Assembly: GCF_003851545.1 (NCBI RefSeq)
Contig: NZ_BHVX01000006.1
Location: 1 to 64,000 of the forward strand
Reading direction: 5' to 3'
Length of the DNA stretch: 64,000 nucleotides
From: Ralstonia sp. SET104
Lineage (GTDB): Bacteria > Pseudomonadota > Gammaproteobacteria > Burkholderiales > Burkholderiaceae
Position 1 is the first letter of the stretch; every line of letters starts with the position of its first letter. This document shows positions 8,580-18,202 of the stretch, piece after piece. A model generated the notes under the pieces. It made no database searches and was not told the origin of the DNA. It saw only the letters and a list, made by a program, of their open reading frames with translations. The translations under genes and the position numbers were made by a program.

Positions 8580-9698
8580 GTGCTCAAAGACCAGCTCATT
8601 GGTGATCTGTACGAAGCCGCGGTGACACAGGATGGTTTCCTGGACGTGTTCCATGACGTCACCGAAGCCCTGGGTGCCAACGTGTTCCACATGTTCAGTT
8701 GGGACGCCGCTCGCAATGCGCCCCATCTTTCGACGTACTCCCCCGGGAGGGGGTGGGACGAGGTCATTGCCCTCTACGACCAGTATTACGGTGCGCTCGA
8801 CCCGCGTCGCGAGCATGTTCAGCGTGCTGCCATCGGCGAGTTCGCCTTCTGCCAGGACTACGTGTCCGATGCATACGTCGAGCGCAGCGAGTTCTATCAG
8901 GACTATCAGATTCCGTCGGGCTTTCGTTACCTGATGGGCGTGCGCTTGGCGCGCCCGGGCGGCAGCGACATCCTGCTCGGCATGTTGCGTGCAACCGGGC
9001 GCACGCCGTTCTCAGAGGAAGACCGCTTTAACGCCGTTAGCATGACCGGCCACCTGCAGCGCACGATCAACCTGTGGCAAGACACGCGCGTGCTGCATCG
9101 CGATGCCGCCGTTGGTGCGGAACTGATGGAACAGCTTGGCCTGGCCGTGTTCGCACTCGGGCGCGATCAGCGTGTGCTGTTTGCCAACGCGCAGGCTGAA
9201 GCGCTGCTGCGCGCGTCGACCTGTTTGCGGCTCGAACACGGGCGGCTGTGCGCCACGTTTGCGGCCGACAACGATGGCCTGCAGGCCGCATTGGCGCGCG
9301 TGGCGAAGTCCCGCAGGGGCGAGAGCTTTGCCGTACGGCCGGTGCTGGGGGCTCCGCACGAAATCTTCCTGGGGATCTCACAGTTGCCGGCCAACGCGGC
9401 GCACGCGGCGTTTGGCGATGCTGCGATGCTGGTGACAGCGCGCCGCCGTGGCGATGCCGCGCCTGTCACGGCGATGCAGTTGCGCCAGGTCTTTGGCTTG
9501 TCGGCTGCAGAGGCTGCAGTGGGCGAAGCGCTGATCGCCGGCAAGACGCCCGACGAATACGCCGCCAACGTCAATGTCGCCATGTCGACGGTGCGCTCGC
9601 AACTGCGTGCCATCTTTGAGAAGACCTGCACGCGCTCGCAGGCGGAAGCAGTGGGCGCGATGCTGTGGGTGCTGTCGCAGCAGAAGCAGTTGGGCTAG
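8580..9698 (+). CDS. LuxR-type helix-turn-helix transcriptional regulator
   Basis: A 372-residue regulator. The last 65 residues form a LuxR-type DNA-binding domain: LRQVFGLSAAEAAVGEALIAGKTPDEYAA with a following recognition helix around MSTVRSQLRAIFEKTCTRSQAE. The central part (about residues 180-290) looks like a PAS-type sensor (LGLAVFALGRDQRVLFANAQAEALL). The start is a GTG preceded by GGGGGAGGGAAGT; the open frame continues upstream to 8349, but its sequence there is basic and unlike the domain, so it is excluded. The signal is unknown. It is divergent from the 697-residue lipoprotein gene, a likely target. Confidence 0.86.
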   Translation: MLKDQLIGDLYEAAVTQDGFLDVFHDVTEALGANVFHMFSWDAARNAPHLSTYSPGRGWDEVIALYDQYYGALDPRREHVQRAAIGEFAFCQDYVSDAYVERSEFYQDYQIPSGFRYLMGVRLARPGGSDILLGMLRATGRTPFSEEDRFNAVSMTGHLQRTINLWQDTRVLHRDAAVGAELMEQLGLAVFALGRDQRVLFANAQAEALLRASTCLRLEHGRLCATFAADNDGLQAALARVAKSRRGESFAVRPVLGAPHEIFLGISQLPANAAHAAFGDAAMLVTARRRGDAAPVTAMQLRQVFGLSAAEAAVGEALIAGKTPDEYAANVNVAMSTVRSQLRAIFEKTCTRSQAEAVGAMLWVLSQQKQLG

Positions 9699-9871
9699 GC
9701 GTGCGTCAGGAACGCACCGGGCGGAAGAAACTGCGCTCGTCGCTGGTGATGTAGCGGACGTAGCCGGTGATCCTGGCGTGTGGCGTGTGGCGTGTGCACT
9801 TGGGTAGATGAGCGCATGAGCCTGAACGTCCGCCCGCGGTCCGGTCAATGCCGGGTGTGCGGGTGGCGTGC

Positions 9872-10899
9872 TCAGTAGTACCGCAGCTCTGTCGCTTTGC
9901 CGTGGAAGACCTTGTACGAGTAGATCGTGTAGGCCACGATGGTTGGCAGCACGATGGCCACACCCACCAGCATGAACTCGAGCGACTCCGGCGCGCTGGC
10001 GGCTTGCCAGATGTCGAGCCGATCCACCACCAGGTAAGGGAACAGGCTGTAAGCCAGGCCATTGAAGGCCAACAGAAAGATGGCTCCGGTGCCGACGAAC
10101 GGCGCCCATACGAGGTGCTCGTCGCCGCGGGCGATCTGCTGCGGCAGGCGGCGCAGCACCCAGTCGATCAGGCCGAACAGTACGATCGTCACCAGCGGCA
10201 CAGGCGCCAGCAGAATGATGTTCGGCAGTGCAAACCATTTGTCGAACACACGCGTGCTGACCCACGGCGTGGCCAGCGACACGGCGGCCACGCCCAGCGC
10301 GGTAAACCACAGGCTGCCGCGTGCCCACTGCACTGCGCGCAGTTGCAGCGCGCCTTCGGTTTTCATGATGAGCCACGTGGCGCCCAGCAGCAGGTAGCCC
10401 GCAATCAAACCGCCTGCGGTGCAGATCGCAAAGACAACGTTGGCCGCGTCGTACTGGAAACCCGTGATGTACAACCCGAGCATCAGACCTTGCGCCGCGG
10501 TGGCAATGACGGAGCCCGCATAGAACGCGCGGTTCCACCACGGCTTGTGGTGCGCGCGCGCCTTGACGCGAAAGTCGAATGCCACGCCACGCAGGATCAG
10601 CCCGAACAGCATGATGGCGACGGGCAGATACAGCGCGCCCAGAATCTCGCCATGCGCGGCGGGAAACGCCACCAGCAACAGCCCGACACCAAGCACGAGC
10701 CAGGTTTCGTTGGCATCCCAGAACGGTCCGATGGACGCGATCATGGTGTCTTTCTCGGCGTCGTCTGCGCGGCGCAGCAGGATGCCGACGCCGAGGTCGT
10801 AGCCATCGAGGACAACGTAGGCCAGCACGGCAATGCCCATCAGGGCCATGAACACCACCGGCAGCCAGCCGGCGGGTTGGGTGAGGTCGGGGAGGGTGT

Positions 10900-10903
<4 letters not shown>
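9872..10903 (-). CDS. cydB: Cytochrome bd-type ubiquinol oxidase subunit II
   Basis: Integral inner-membrane subunit of a bd-type quinol oxidase, a terminal oxidase that reduces oxygen to water without pumping protons. The 343 residues are typical of CydB/CioB. The N-terminal helix ends in VLDGYDLGVGILLRR, and the conserved GPFWDANETWLVLGVG loop is present near residues 55-70. Its ATG overlaps the cydA stop by 4 nt, so translation is coupled. No cydX-like small ORF is evident in the 170 nt downstream. Confidence 0.95.
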
Positions 10904-12279
<1,376 letters not shown>

Positions 12280-12298
12280 GGTTCTTCTTGGGAGCGGA

Positions 12299-12859
12299 CT
12301 ACTTTGATTTGCCGCCAACGACAACGGCAAGCTTGTTCTTCATTTCCAGCAGCTTGTGCACCTTGGCACCCATCTTCATGAGCTGCTGCAGGGATTCGGC
12401 GTCCAGCTTCTGCACGTCGTCAAACCAGTTGGTCATGAGCGTGATGAGCTGGTACATCTCTTTCATGCGCGCCTGGGCATGGCGGTCATCCGGGTCGGTG
12501 GGGGATTCGAGCATCACGTCGCGCAGCAGCGACAGCGTGGGGTCGATCTCGCGCTTGCGGCGCTCTTCGGCCAGCGTGCGGAAGATCGTCCAGACGTCGT
12601 CGGGGGCCGAGAAGTATTCGCGCCGGTCGCCCGGCTTGTGCGACAGGCGCACGAGCTTCCACGACTCGAGCTCTTTCAAGCCAATGCTCACGTTCGAGCG
12701 CGAGAAGCCCAGCGCCTCGGCAATCTCGTCTGCGTTGATCGGCTCGCGTGCTGCGTAGAGCAGGGCGTAGATCTGCCCCACGGTACGGTTGATGCCCCAA
12801 CGGCTGCCCATCTCGCCGAAATGCAGAACGAAGCGCTGTTTCAAGGGGGAAAGTTGCAT
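12299..12859 (-). CDS. GbsR/MarR-family transcriptional regulator
   Basis: A 186-residue winged-helix regulator of the GbsR/MarR family. The reading head is INRTVGQIYALLYAAREPINADEIAEALGFSRSNVSIGLKEL (about residues 22-63), followed by the wing with GDRREYF and a long C-terminal helical dimerisation region. It is first in an operon with cydA and cydB, so autoregulated control of the oxidase is likely. A TTG start at 12877 would add six residues; the ATG at 12859 is preferred. An FNR-box-like sequence lies immediately upstream of the start. Confidence 0.88.
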   Translation of the reverse strand: MQLSPLKQRFVLHFGEMGSRWGINRTVGQIYALLYAAREPINADEIAEALGFSRSNVSIGLKELESWKLVRLSHKPGDRREYFSAPDDVWTIFRTLAEERRKREIDPTLSLLRDVMLESPTDPDDRHAQARMKEMYQLITLMTNWFDDVQKLDAESLQQLMKMGAKVHKLLEMKNKLAVVVGGKSK

Positions 12860-12863
12860 CGTT

Positions 12864-12877
12864 TTGATTTTTCTCAA
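12864..12877 (-). promoter_or_regulatory. FNR/Anr-box-like sequence
   Basis: On the minus strand the sequence reads TTGAG-AAAA-ATCAA, one mismatch from the FNR consensus TTGAT-N4-ATCAA. It ends 4 nt before the proposed regulator start, too close for normal class II activation unless translation begins further in, so it may act as a repressor site or be fortuitous. Confidence 0.35.
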
Positions 12878-13187
12878 TCTTCATGAATTTCTGAAAGTTT
12901 AGGCGGGCTTGCCGGGCTTGGGATGTGACGTGCTGTCGCACTGCAGCATGCGCGTTAAATTGCAAAAACCCCGTCGAACGCACATGGAGATTGTGCTGTC
13001 TTCGCCTACTATGCCTATGCAGCAAAGTCCCTCAAAAAACCTGCTCGCGATCCTGCTGCGCGGCCCGAGCTTGGCATTGCGATGCTCACCGTACACCTGT
13101 ACGGCTGCGCGTCTCGTGCCAACCTCGGGTCGCTCGCTACGGATCGAGATCGGGTTTCAAGAACGCACATTTCTTTGGAGCGCAAAC
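12878..13187. other. Non-coding stretch between the gbsR-cydAB operon and glsB-like gene
   Basis: About 310 nt with no convincing gene on either strand. It must hold the promoter for the minus-strand gbsR-cydAB operon and that for the plus-strand GlsB-like gene. I see no clean -35/-10 pair, terminator or repeat in it. Open frames running through it have no family-like sequence. Confidence 0.6.
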
Positions 13188-13442
13188 ATGGCCTCACACG
13201 GTTTGATTGCCTGGCTGATCATCGGTGCAGTGGCTGGCTGGCTGGCCGGCATCCTGGTCAAGGGCGGCGGCTTTGGCATCTTTGTCGACATCGTGGTTGG
13301 TATCGTCGGCGCGTTCATCGGCGGATGGCTGGCCGGTGTGCTGCACATCTCGCTGGGCAGCGGCTGGATCGGCTCGATCATCACGGCGGTGATCGGCGCG
13401 GTGATCCTGCTGTTCATCATCCGGCTGATCAAACGCGCATAG
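13188..13442 (+). CDS. GlsB/YeaQ/YmgE-family stress-associated membrane protein
   Basis: An 84-residue hydrophobic protein of the transglycosylase-associated (GlsB/YeaQ/YmgE) family. It has three transmembrane segments separated by glycine-rich turns: GLIAWLIIGAVAGWLAGIL, IVVGIVGAFIGGWLAGVL and IGSIITAVIGAVILLFIIRL, ending in basic KRA. The ATG at 13188 follows TTGGAG. The upstream open frame to 12909 is not part of the family and is omitted. Relatives are induced by acid or general stress; the molecular role is not known. Confidence 0.9.
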   Translation: MASHGLIAWLIIGAVAGWLAGILVKGGGFGIFVDIVVGIVGAFIGGWLAGVLHISLGSGWIGSIITAVIGAVILLFIIRLIKRA

Positions 13443-13602
13443 CGCGGCACGTGCAGCGCCCACACACGGCGGTGGGTGCGCGTGCCATCCACCCGCCGGA
13501 TTCCAACGTGCACACCATCACCTAGACTGGTTGAACCAAGGGCAGCTGCGCCGCGCCACAAGCGCCGGCGCAGCAGGTACACGCTAACCCAGCGAGGCCA
13601 CC

Positions 13603-13896
13603 ATGTCTGACCAGTTCATCACCGCGCCGCAAGAACTCTACGAAGGGTTCGAGATTCACGTCGTGCCAAGCCCGACGCGGACAAACTCCACGCGCTACAC
13701 CTACACCGGCTACGTGTGCCACCCTGGCGCCGATCCGCAATTGCCGGGCCATGTCGTGCCTTTTCATGCTGATGGCGACGACACCTTCCGCAGCCCGGAA
13801 GAGGCCATGGAAGAAGCCGTGCACGTGGCGCGCAGCATCGTTGACGGCACGCATCCGGATCTGTCGGTGCTGTCGATCGTGACGCACGGCTACTGA
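13603..13896 (+). CDS. Small conserved-looking hypothetical protein
   Basis: A 97-residue acidic cytosolic protein starting at an ATG 6 nt after AGCGAGGCC. It has no family I recognise. The composition is that of a folded alpha/beta protein: a beta-rich first half (GFEIHVVPSPTRTNSTRYTYTGYV) with a CH pair at YVCHPGA, and a helix EEAMEEAVHVARSIVDG near the C-terminus. It precedes the nitrate assimilation operon but is separated from it by 385 nt of regulatory DNA, so it is probably not part of that operon. Confidence 0.68.
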   Translation: MSDQFITAPQELYEGFEIHVVPSPTRTNSTRYTYTGYVCHPGADPQLPGHVVPFHADGDDTFRSPEEAMEEAVHVARSIVDGTHPDLSVLSIVTHGY

Positions 13897-14009
13897 CTTC
13901 GAAGCCTGGTCAGGCAGCTTCCCTTCCGTTGAGTCGGCACACGTGATGTGCCGGTCGCCATTGGCTGTGGCCGACGCATTTGCTGTGCCGCACCATTCCG
14001 AATCGCGCC

Positions 14010-14025
14010 TGCACCGAAACCGTGC
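14010..14025 (+). promoter_or_regulatory. Candidate NtrC enhancer site
   Basis: TGCACCGAAACCGTGC fits the NtrC dyad GCAC-N7-GTGC in both half-sites and spacing. It lies about 88 nt upstream of the -24 element at 14113, a usual distance for a sigma-54 enhancer. A further half-site, GCACCATTCCG, lies 20 nt to the left at 13990. Binding is inferred from the match only. Confidence 0.55.
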
Positions 14026-14112
14026 GGCGCGGTGCTCGCGCATGAGGCATGCGCGCCAGCCGCCTTCTGTTCAGTTTTCTGCAAACCCAGGCAGCACAAG
14101 GCTTTGCAAGCC

Positions 14113-14128
14113 TGGCATGCCTGTTGCA
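14113..14128 (+). promoter_or_regulatory. Sigma-54 (-24/-12) promoter of the nitrate assimilation operon
   Basis: TGGCATG-CCTG-TTGCA matches the sigma-54 consensus TGGCACG-N4-TTGCW with one change, and the invariant GG and GC dinucleotides are separated by exactly 10 nt. Transcription should start near 14139, right at the foot of the first leader hairpin. Nitrogen control through RpoN and NtrC is the expected regulation of an assimilatory nitrate operon. Confidence 0.8.
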
Positions 14129-14137
14129 TAGCACCAT

Positions 14138-14257
14138 TGCGCGGGTCAAAGGCGATTCGCGCACTTCGTGGTGAAGGCCCTGGTGATCAGGGTGACTTGG
14201 ACAACGGCGTCCCAGACCCTGGCTAGTACAGCCGGGTTCTCGGACGCCTTTTTTTTT
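14138..14257 (+). promoter_or_regulatory. ANTAR-type two-hairpin antitermination leader of the nitrate operon
   Basis: The leader has hairpin P1 (stem 14138-14147 with 14154-14163, ten pairs including two G-U) with hexaloop AAAGGC at 14148-14153, and hairpin P2 (GGAC/GTCC, 14199-14212) with hexaloop AACGGC at 14203-14208. Both loops have A at position 1 and G at position 4, the signature of RNAs bound by ANTAR proteins such as NasR, NasT and AmiR. The 3' arm of P2 is also the 5' arm of the downstream terminator, so P2 and terminator are mutually exclusive. An extra small hairpin (CCCTG/CAGGG, 14178-14192) lies between. The partner protein, probably NasT- or NasR-like, is not encoded in this window. 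Confidence 0.82.
14206..14257 (+). terminator. Intrinsic terminator within the nitrate operon leader
   Basis: GGCGTCC (14206-14212) pairs with GGACGCC (14242-14248), enclosing an inner hairpin CCTGGCT/AGCCGGG. Nine T residues follow (14249-14257). It lies 24 nt before the transporter start, so it would block the whole operon unless the antiterminator P2 hairpin forms. Confidence 0.9.
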
Positions 14258-14281
14258 CGCGGCCCCTGAGTGGAATTCAAC

Positions 14282-15604
14282 ATGACCGGCAAAGCCACCC
14301 GAATCGATCTGTTCAGCCTGCGCACGCCGCAGATGCGCGCCTTTCATCTGACGTGGCTCGCGTTCTTTGTGTGTTTCTACGCATGGTTTGCCTGCGCGCC
14401 GCTCATGCCGGTGCTCAAGGGCGAGTTCCACCTCACGCCAGGGCAGATCGCCAACATCAACATCGCGGCGGTGGCGGTGACGATCCTGGTGCGGTTGATT
14501 GTCGGCCCGCTGTGCGACCGCTTCGGCCCGCGCAAGACCTATACCGGCTTGCTGCTGCTGGGCGCCATCCCTGTGCTGGGCGTGGCGCTGGCGCAGAGCT
14601 ACGAGACGTTCCTGTTCTTCCGCCTGGCGATTGGTGCGATTGGCGCGAGCTTCGTCATCACGCAGTACCACACGTCGGTCATGTTCGCGCCCAACGTGGT
14701 GGGCACCGCCAATGCGGCCGCCGCCGGTTGGGGCAACGCGGGCGGCGGCGTGGCGCAAGGCACGATGCCGCTGCTGCTGACTGCCATTGTGATGATGGGC
14801 GTGACGCAGAGCATGGGCTGGCGCCTGGCCATGGTGGTGCCGGGCGTGGCCATGCTGATCGTTGCCGCGCTGTACTGGCGCTATACGCAGGACTGCCCCG
14901 AAGGCAACTTCAGCGCGCTGCGCGCTGCGGGCAAGAGCATCGAAGGCGGCAAAAAGGGCGGTTGGGGCAGCTTTGTGACCGCTGCGGGCAACTACCGCGT
15001 GTGGCTGCTGTTCATTACCTACGGCGCGTGCTTTGGCGTGGAGATCTTCATCCACAACATCGCCGCTACCTACTACGTCGATCACTTTGGCCTGTCGCTG
15101 TCGGGCGCGGGCATGGCTGCGGCCAGCTTCGGCCTGCTGGCGCTGTTTGCCCGCGCGCTGGGCGGCATCGTGTCGGACCGCGTGGCGGCCCGGCGCGGCC
15201 TGGATGCCCGCACTCAACTGCTGTGCGTGCTGATGGTGGGCGAGGGCCTGGGCCTGTTCGGTTTTGCTCACGCGGGCAGCGTGCCGGTGGCGATTCTGGC
15301 AATGCTCGGTTTCGGCCTGTTCACCCACATGGCGTGCGGTGCCACGTATGCACTGGTGCCGTTTATCGATCGCCAGGCGCTGGGCGGCGTGGCCGGCATC
15401 ATCGGCGCGGGCGGCAATGCCGGTGCGGTGGCCGCGGGCTTCCTGCTTAAAGGCATGGGCGACACGCAGGCCACGCTGTCGGTGCTGGGCGTGTTCGTGG
15501 CGATCTCGGCCATCTGCGCCATCGCCGTGCGCTTCTCGGCAGAACACAAGGCGCGCGAACAAGCGCTGTACGACAACACGCTGGCGGCCGCCGGCAACGC
15601 CTAA
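14282..15604 (+). CDS. NarK/NasA-type nitrate/nitrite MFS transporter
   Basis: Twelve-helix inner-membrane transporter of 440 residues in the nitrate/nitrite porter family. It shows the family features: a conserved Arg in helix 2 (VTILVRLIVGPLCDRFGPRK), and the glycine-rich nitrate signature in helix 5 (AAAAGWGNAGGGVAQG). It is the first gene of the assimilation operon and supplies the nitrate reductase encoded at its end. A GTG at 14270 could serve as an alternative start four codons earlier; the ATG at 14282 is preferred. Expression depends on the sigma-54 promoter and leader switch described above. Whether it also exports nitrite cannot be told from sequence. Confidence 0.93.
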   Translation: MTGKATRIDLFSLRTPQMRAFHLTWLAFFVCFYAWFACAPLMPVLKGEFHLTPGQIANINIAAVAVTILVRLIVGPLCDRFGPRKTYTGLLLLGAIPVLGVALAQSYETFLFFRLAIGAIGASFVITQYHTSVMFAPNVVGTANAAAAGWGNAGGGVAQGTMPLLLTAIVMMGVTQSMGWRLAMVVPGVAMLIVAALYWRYTQDCPEGNFSALRAAGKSIEGGKKGGWGSFVTAAGNYRVWLLFITYGACFGVEIFIHNIAATYYVDHFGLSLSGAGMAAASFGLLALFARALGGIVSDRVAARRGLDARTQLLCVLMVGEGLGLFGFAHAGSVPVAILAMLGFGLFTHMACGATYALVPFIDRQALGGVAGIIGAGGNAGAVAAGFLLKGMGDTQATLSVLGVFVAISAICAIAVRFSAEHKAREQALYDNTLAAAGNA

Positions 15605-15625
15605 AGCAGTCAAGGAGACATCACC

Positions 15626-18184
15626 ATGACCATGAAGATCGTCGTCATTGGCCACGGAATGGTGGGCCACAAGTTTCTGGAAAGCCTGCTGCACGCGCCG
15701 GGCCATCACCTGCAAGTGACGGTGCTGTGCGAAGAACCGCGCCCCGCTTACGACCGCGTGCACCTCTCGGAATTTTTCTCGGGCAAGACGGCGGAAGACC
15801 TCTCGCTGGTCACTCCGGGTTTCTTCGACCGCGATGACGTGGTGCTCAAGCTCAACGCCAGCGCTACCGCCATCGACACGGTGGCCAAGCAAGTTACCGT
15901 GTCTACCGGCGAGGTACTTTCGTACGACAAGCTGGTCATCGCTTCTGGCTCGTCGCCGTTCGTGCCGCCGGTGCCGGGCCGCGACCGCAAGGATTGCTTC
16001 GTCTACCGCACCATCGAAGACCTGCAAGCGATGGCCGAATGCGGCCAGCGCGCCAAGACCGGCGTCGTGATCGGCGGTGGCCTGCTGGGCCTGGAATGCG
16101 CCAAGGCCCTGCGCGACATGCACCTGCAAACACACGTGGTCGAGTTTGCCGGCCGCCTGATGGCCATGCAGGTGGACGACGGCGGCGGCCGCATGCTGCG
16201 CCGAAAAATCGAAGACCTGGGCGTGACCGTCCACACGCAAAAGAACACGGTGGAGATCGTTGACGGGGAAGACGGCACGCACCGCATGAAGTTTGCCGAT
16301 GGCACGCACCTGGACGCGGACATGATCGTGTTCTCCGCCGGTATTCGCCCGCGTGACGAACTGGCACGCGCGTGCGGCCTGGAAGTGGGCGAGCGCGGCG
16401 GCATCGTGATCGATTCGGAATGCCGCACCTCGGCGCCGGACGTGTACGCCATTGGCGAATGCGCGCTGTGGGGCGGCAAGGTCTACGGCCTGGTTGCGCC
16501 AGGCTATGAGATGGCGCGCATCACCGCCAAGCAGATACTGGCCTCGGATGGCCAATCCACCTTCACCGGCGCTGATATGAGCACCAAGCTCAAGCTGATG
16601 GGCGTGGACGTTGCCAGCCTGGGCGATGCGCAAGGCGCGACGCCGGGCAGCCGCAGCGTGCAGTTCACGGATGAGCGCAAGCAGATCTACAAGAAACTGG
16701 TGGTGTCGGAAGACGGCAAGTACCTGCTGGGCGGCGTGCTGGTGGGCGACGCCGCCGAATACGGCACGCTGCTGCAGATGATGCTCAACCGCATTGAACT
16801 GCCCGAAGCGCCGGAGTTCCTGATCCTGCCGCAAGCCGATGGCAAGGCACGCGCGGGGCTTGGTGTGGATGCGCTGCCAGACAGCGCGCAGATCTGCTCG
16901 TGCAACGATGTGTCGAAGGGCGCGCTGTGCCAGGCCGTTTGCGCGGGCGCCACCACCGTGGGCGCGCTCAAGGATGCAACCAAGGCCGGCACCTCGTGCG
17001 GCGGCTGCGTGCCGCTGATGACGCAAGTCATGAAGGCCGAGATGAAGAAGCAGGGCCTGGCCGTCAACAACCACCTCTGCGAGCATTTTCCGTATTCACG
17101 CCAGGAGCTGTATCACCTCGTGCGTGCGGGCCGCATCCAGTCGTTCGAGGCGCTGCTGGACGCGCACGGCCACGGCATGGGCTGCGACATCTGCAAGCCT
17201 GCGGTGGCAAGCATCCTGGCCTCGTGCTGGAACGACTTCGTGCTCAAGAAGGAGCACGCCGGCCTGCAGGATTCCAACGACTACTTCCTCGCCAACATCC
17301 AGCGCGACGGCACGTACTCGGTCGTGCCGCGCATGCCGGGCGGCGAGGTGACGGCGGACGGCCTGATTGCCGTCGGTCAGATCGCCAAGCAGTACGGGCT
17401 GTACACCAAGATCACCGGCGGCCAGCGCGTGGACCTGTTCGGCGCGCGGCTTGAGCAACTGCCGCTGATCTGGGAAGCGCTGATTGCGGCGGGCTTTGAG
17501 TCGGGCCACGCGTACGGCAAGTCGCTGCGTACGGTGAAGTCGTGCGTGGGCTCCACGTGGTGCCGCTACGGCGTGGGCGATTCGGTGGGTTTTGCCGTGG
17601 CGCTGGAGAACCGCTACAAGGGCTTGCGCTCGCCGCACAAGCTGAAGTTTGGCGTGTCGGGCTGCACGCGCGAATGTGCGGAAGCGCAGGGCAAGGACGT
17701 CGGCATCATCGCTACTGAAAAGGGCTGGAACCTGTACGTGTGCGGCAACGGCGGCATGAAGCCCCGCCATGCCGAGCTGCTGGCTGCCGATTTGGATCAG
17801 GCCACGCTCATCAAGTATGTCGATCGCTTTCTGATGTTCTACGTGCGCACGGCAGACCGTCTGCAACGCACCAGCACGTGGCGCGACAACCTGGAAGGCG
17901 GCCTCGACTACCTGAAGGACGTCGTCGTCAATGACAAGCTGGGCATTGCCGCCGAGTTGGAGGCCGAGATGCAGCACGTGGTCGACACCTACCAGGACGA
18001 ATGGAAGACCGCGGTGACCAACCCCGAGGTACGCAAGCGCTTTCGCCACTTCGTCAACAGCGATGTGGCCGACGCCAACGTCGTGTTTGTTGAAGAGCGC
18101 GGGCAAATCCGCCCGGCCACGCCGGAGGAGCGCAGCAAGACGACGCGCCCGGTCCGTATTCCTGTTGTTGCTGAAGCCGCCTGA
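15626..18184 (+). CDS. nirB: Assimilatory NAD(P)H nitrite reductase, large subunit
   Basis: Cytosolic sirohaem enzyme that reduces nitrite to ammonium with NAD(P)H. The 852 residues contain, in order, an FAD/NAD(P)-binding disulphide-oxidoreductase module (GGGLLGLE near 149), a BFD-like [2Fe-2S] domain (CSCNDV near 424, CGGCVP near 458), a ferredoxin-like half-domain, and the sirohaem/[4Fe-4S] domain with SCVGSTWC near 638 and GCTREC near 677. The ATG at 15626 follows AAGGAGA; a second ATG two codons later is possible. It is followed 18 nt later by nirD. Confidence 0.97.
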   Translation: MTMKIVVIGHGMVGHKFLESLLHAPGHHLQVTVLCEEPRPAYDRVHLSEFFSGKTAEDLSLVTPGFFDRDDVVLKLNASATAIDTVAKQVTVSTGEVLSYDKLVIASGSSPFVPPVPGRDRKDCFVYRTIEDLQAMAECGQRAKTGVVIGGGLLGLECAKALRDMHLQTHVVEFAGRLMAMQVDDGGGRMLRRKIEDLGVTVHTQKNTVEIVDGEDGTHRMKFADGTHLDADMIVFSAGIRPRDELARACGLEVGERGGIVIDSECRTSAPDVYAIGECALWGGKVYGLVAPGYEMARITAKQILASDGQSTFTGADMSTKLKLMGVDVASLGDAQGATPGSRSVQFTDERKQIYKKLVVSEDGKYLLGGVLVGDAAEYGTLLQMMLNRIELPEAPEFLILPQADGKARAGLGVDALPDSAQICSCNDVSKGALCQAVCAGATTVGALKDATKAGTSCGGCVPLMTQVMKAEMKKQGLAVNNHLCEHFPYSRQELYHLVRAGRIQSFEALLDAHGHGMGCDICKPAVASILASCWNDFVLKKEHAGLQDSNDYFLANIQRDGTYSVVPRMPGGEVTADGLIAVGQIAKQYGLYTKITGGQRVDLFGARLEQLPLIWEALIAAGFESGHAYGKSLRTVKSCVGSTWCRYGVGDSVGFAVALENRYKGLRSPHKLKFGVSGCTRECAEAQGKDVGIIATEKGWNLYVCGNGGMKPRHAELLAADLDQATLIKYVDRFLMFYVRTADRLQRTSTWRDNLEGGLDYLKDVVVNDKLGIAAELEAEMQHVVDTYQDEWKTAVTNPEVRKRFRHFVNSDVADANVVFVEERGQIRPATPEERSKTTRPVRIPVVAEAA

Positions 18185-18202
18185 ACTCAGAAGGAGATCG
18201 CC

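Noticed and set aside
13910..17086. Minus-strand open frame of 1058 codons
   Set aside because: It lies antisense to the transporter and nirB and has a His/Arg/Ala/Gln-rich composition typical of the complement of high-GC coding sequence. It shows no family motifs and no ribosome site, and it also spans the sigma-54 promoter and leader.
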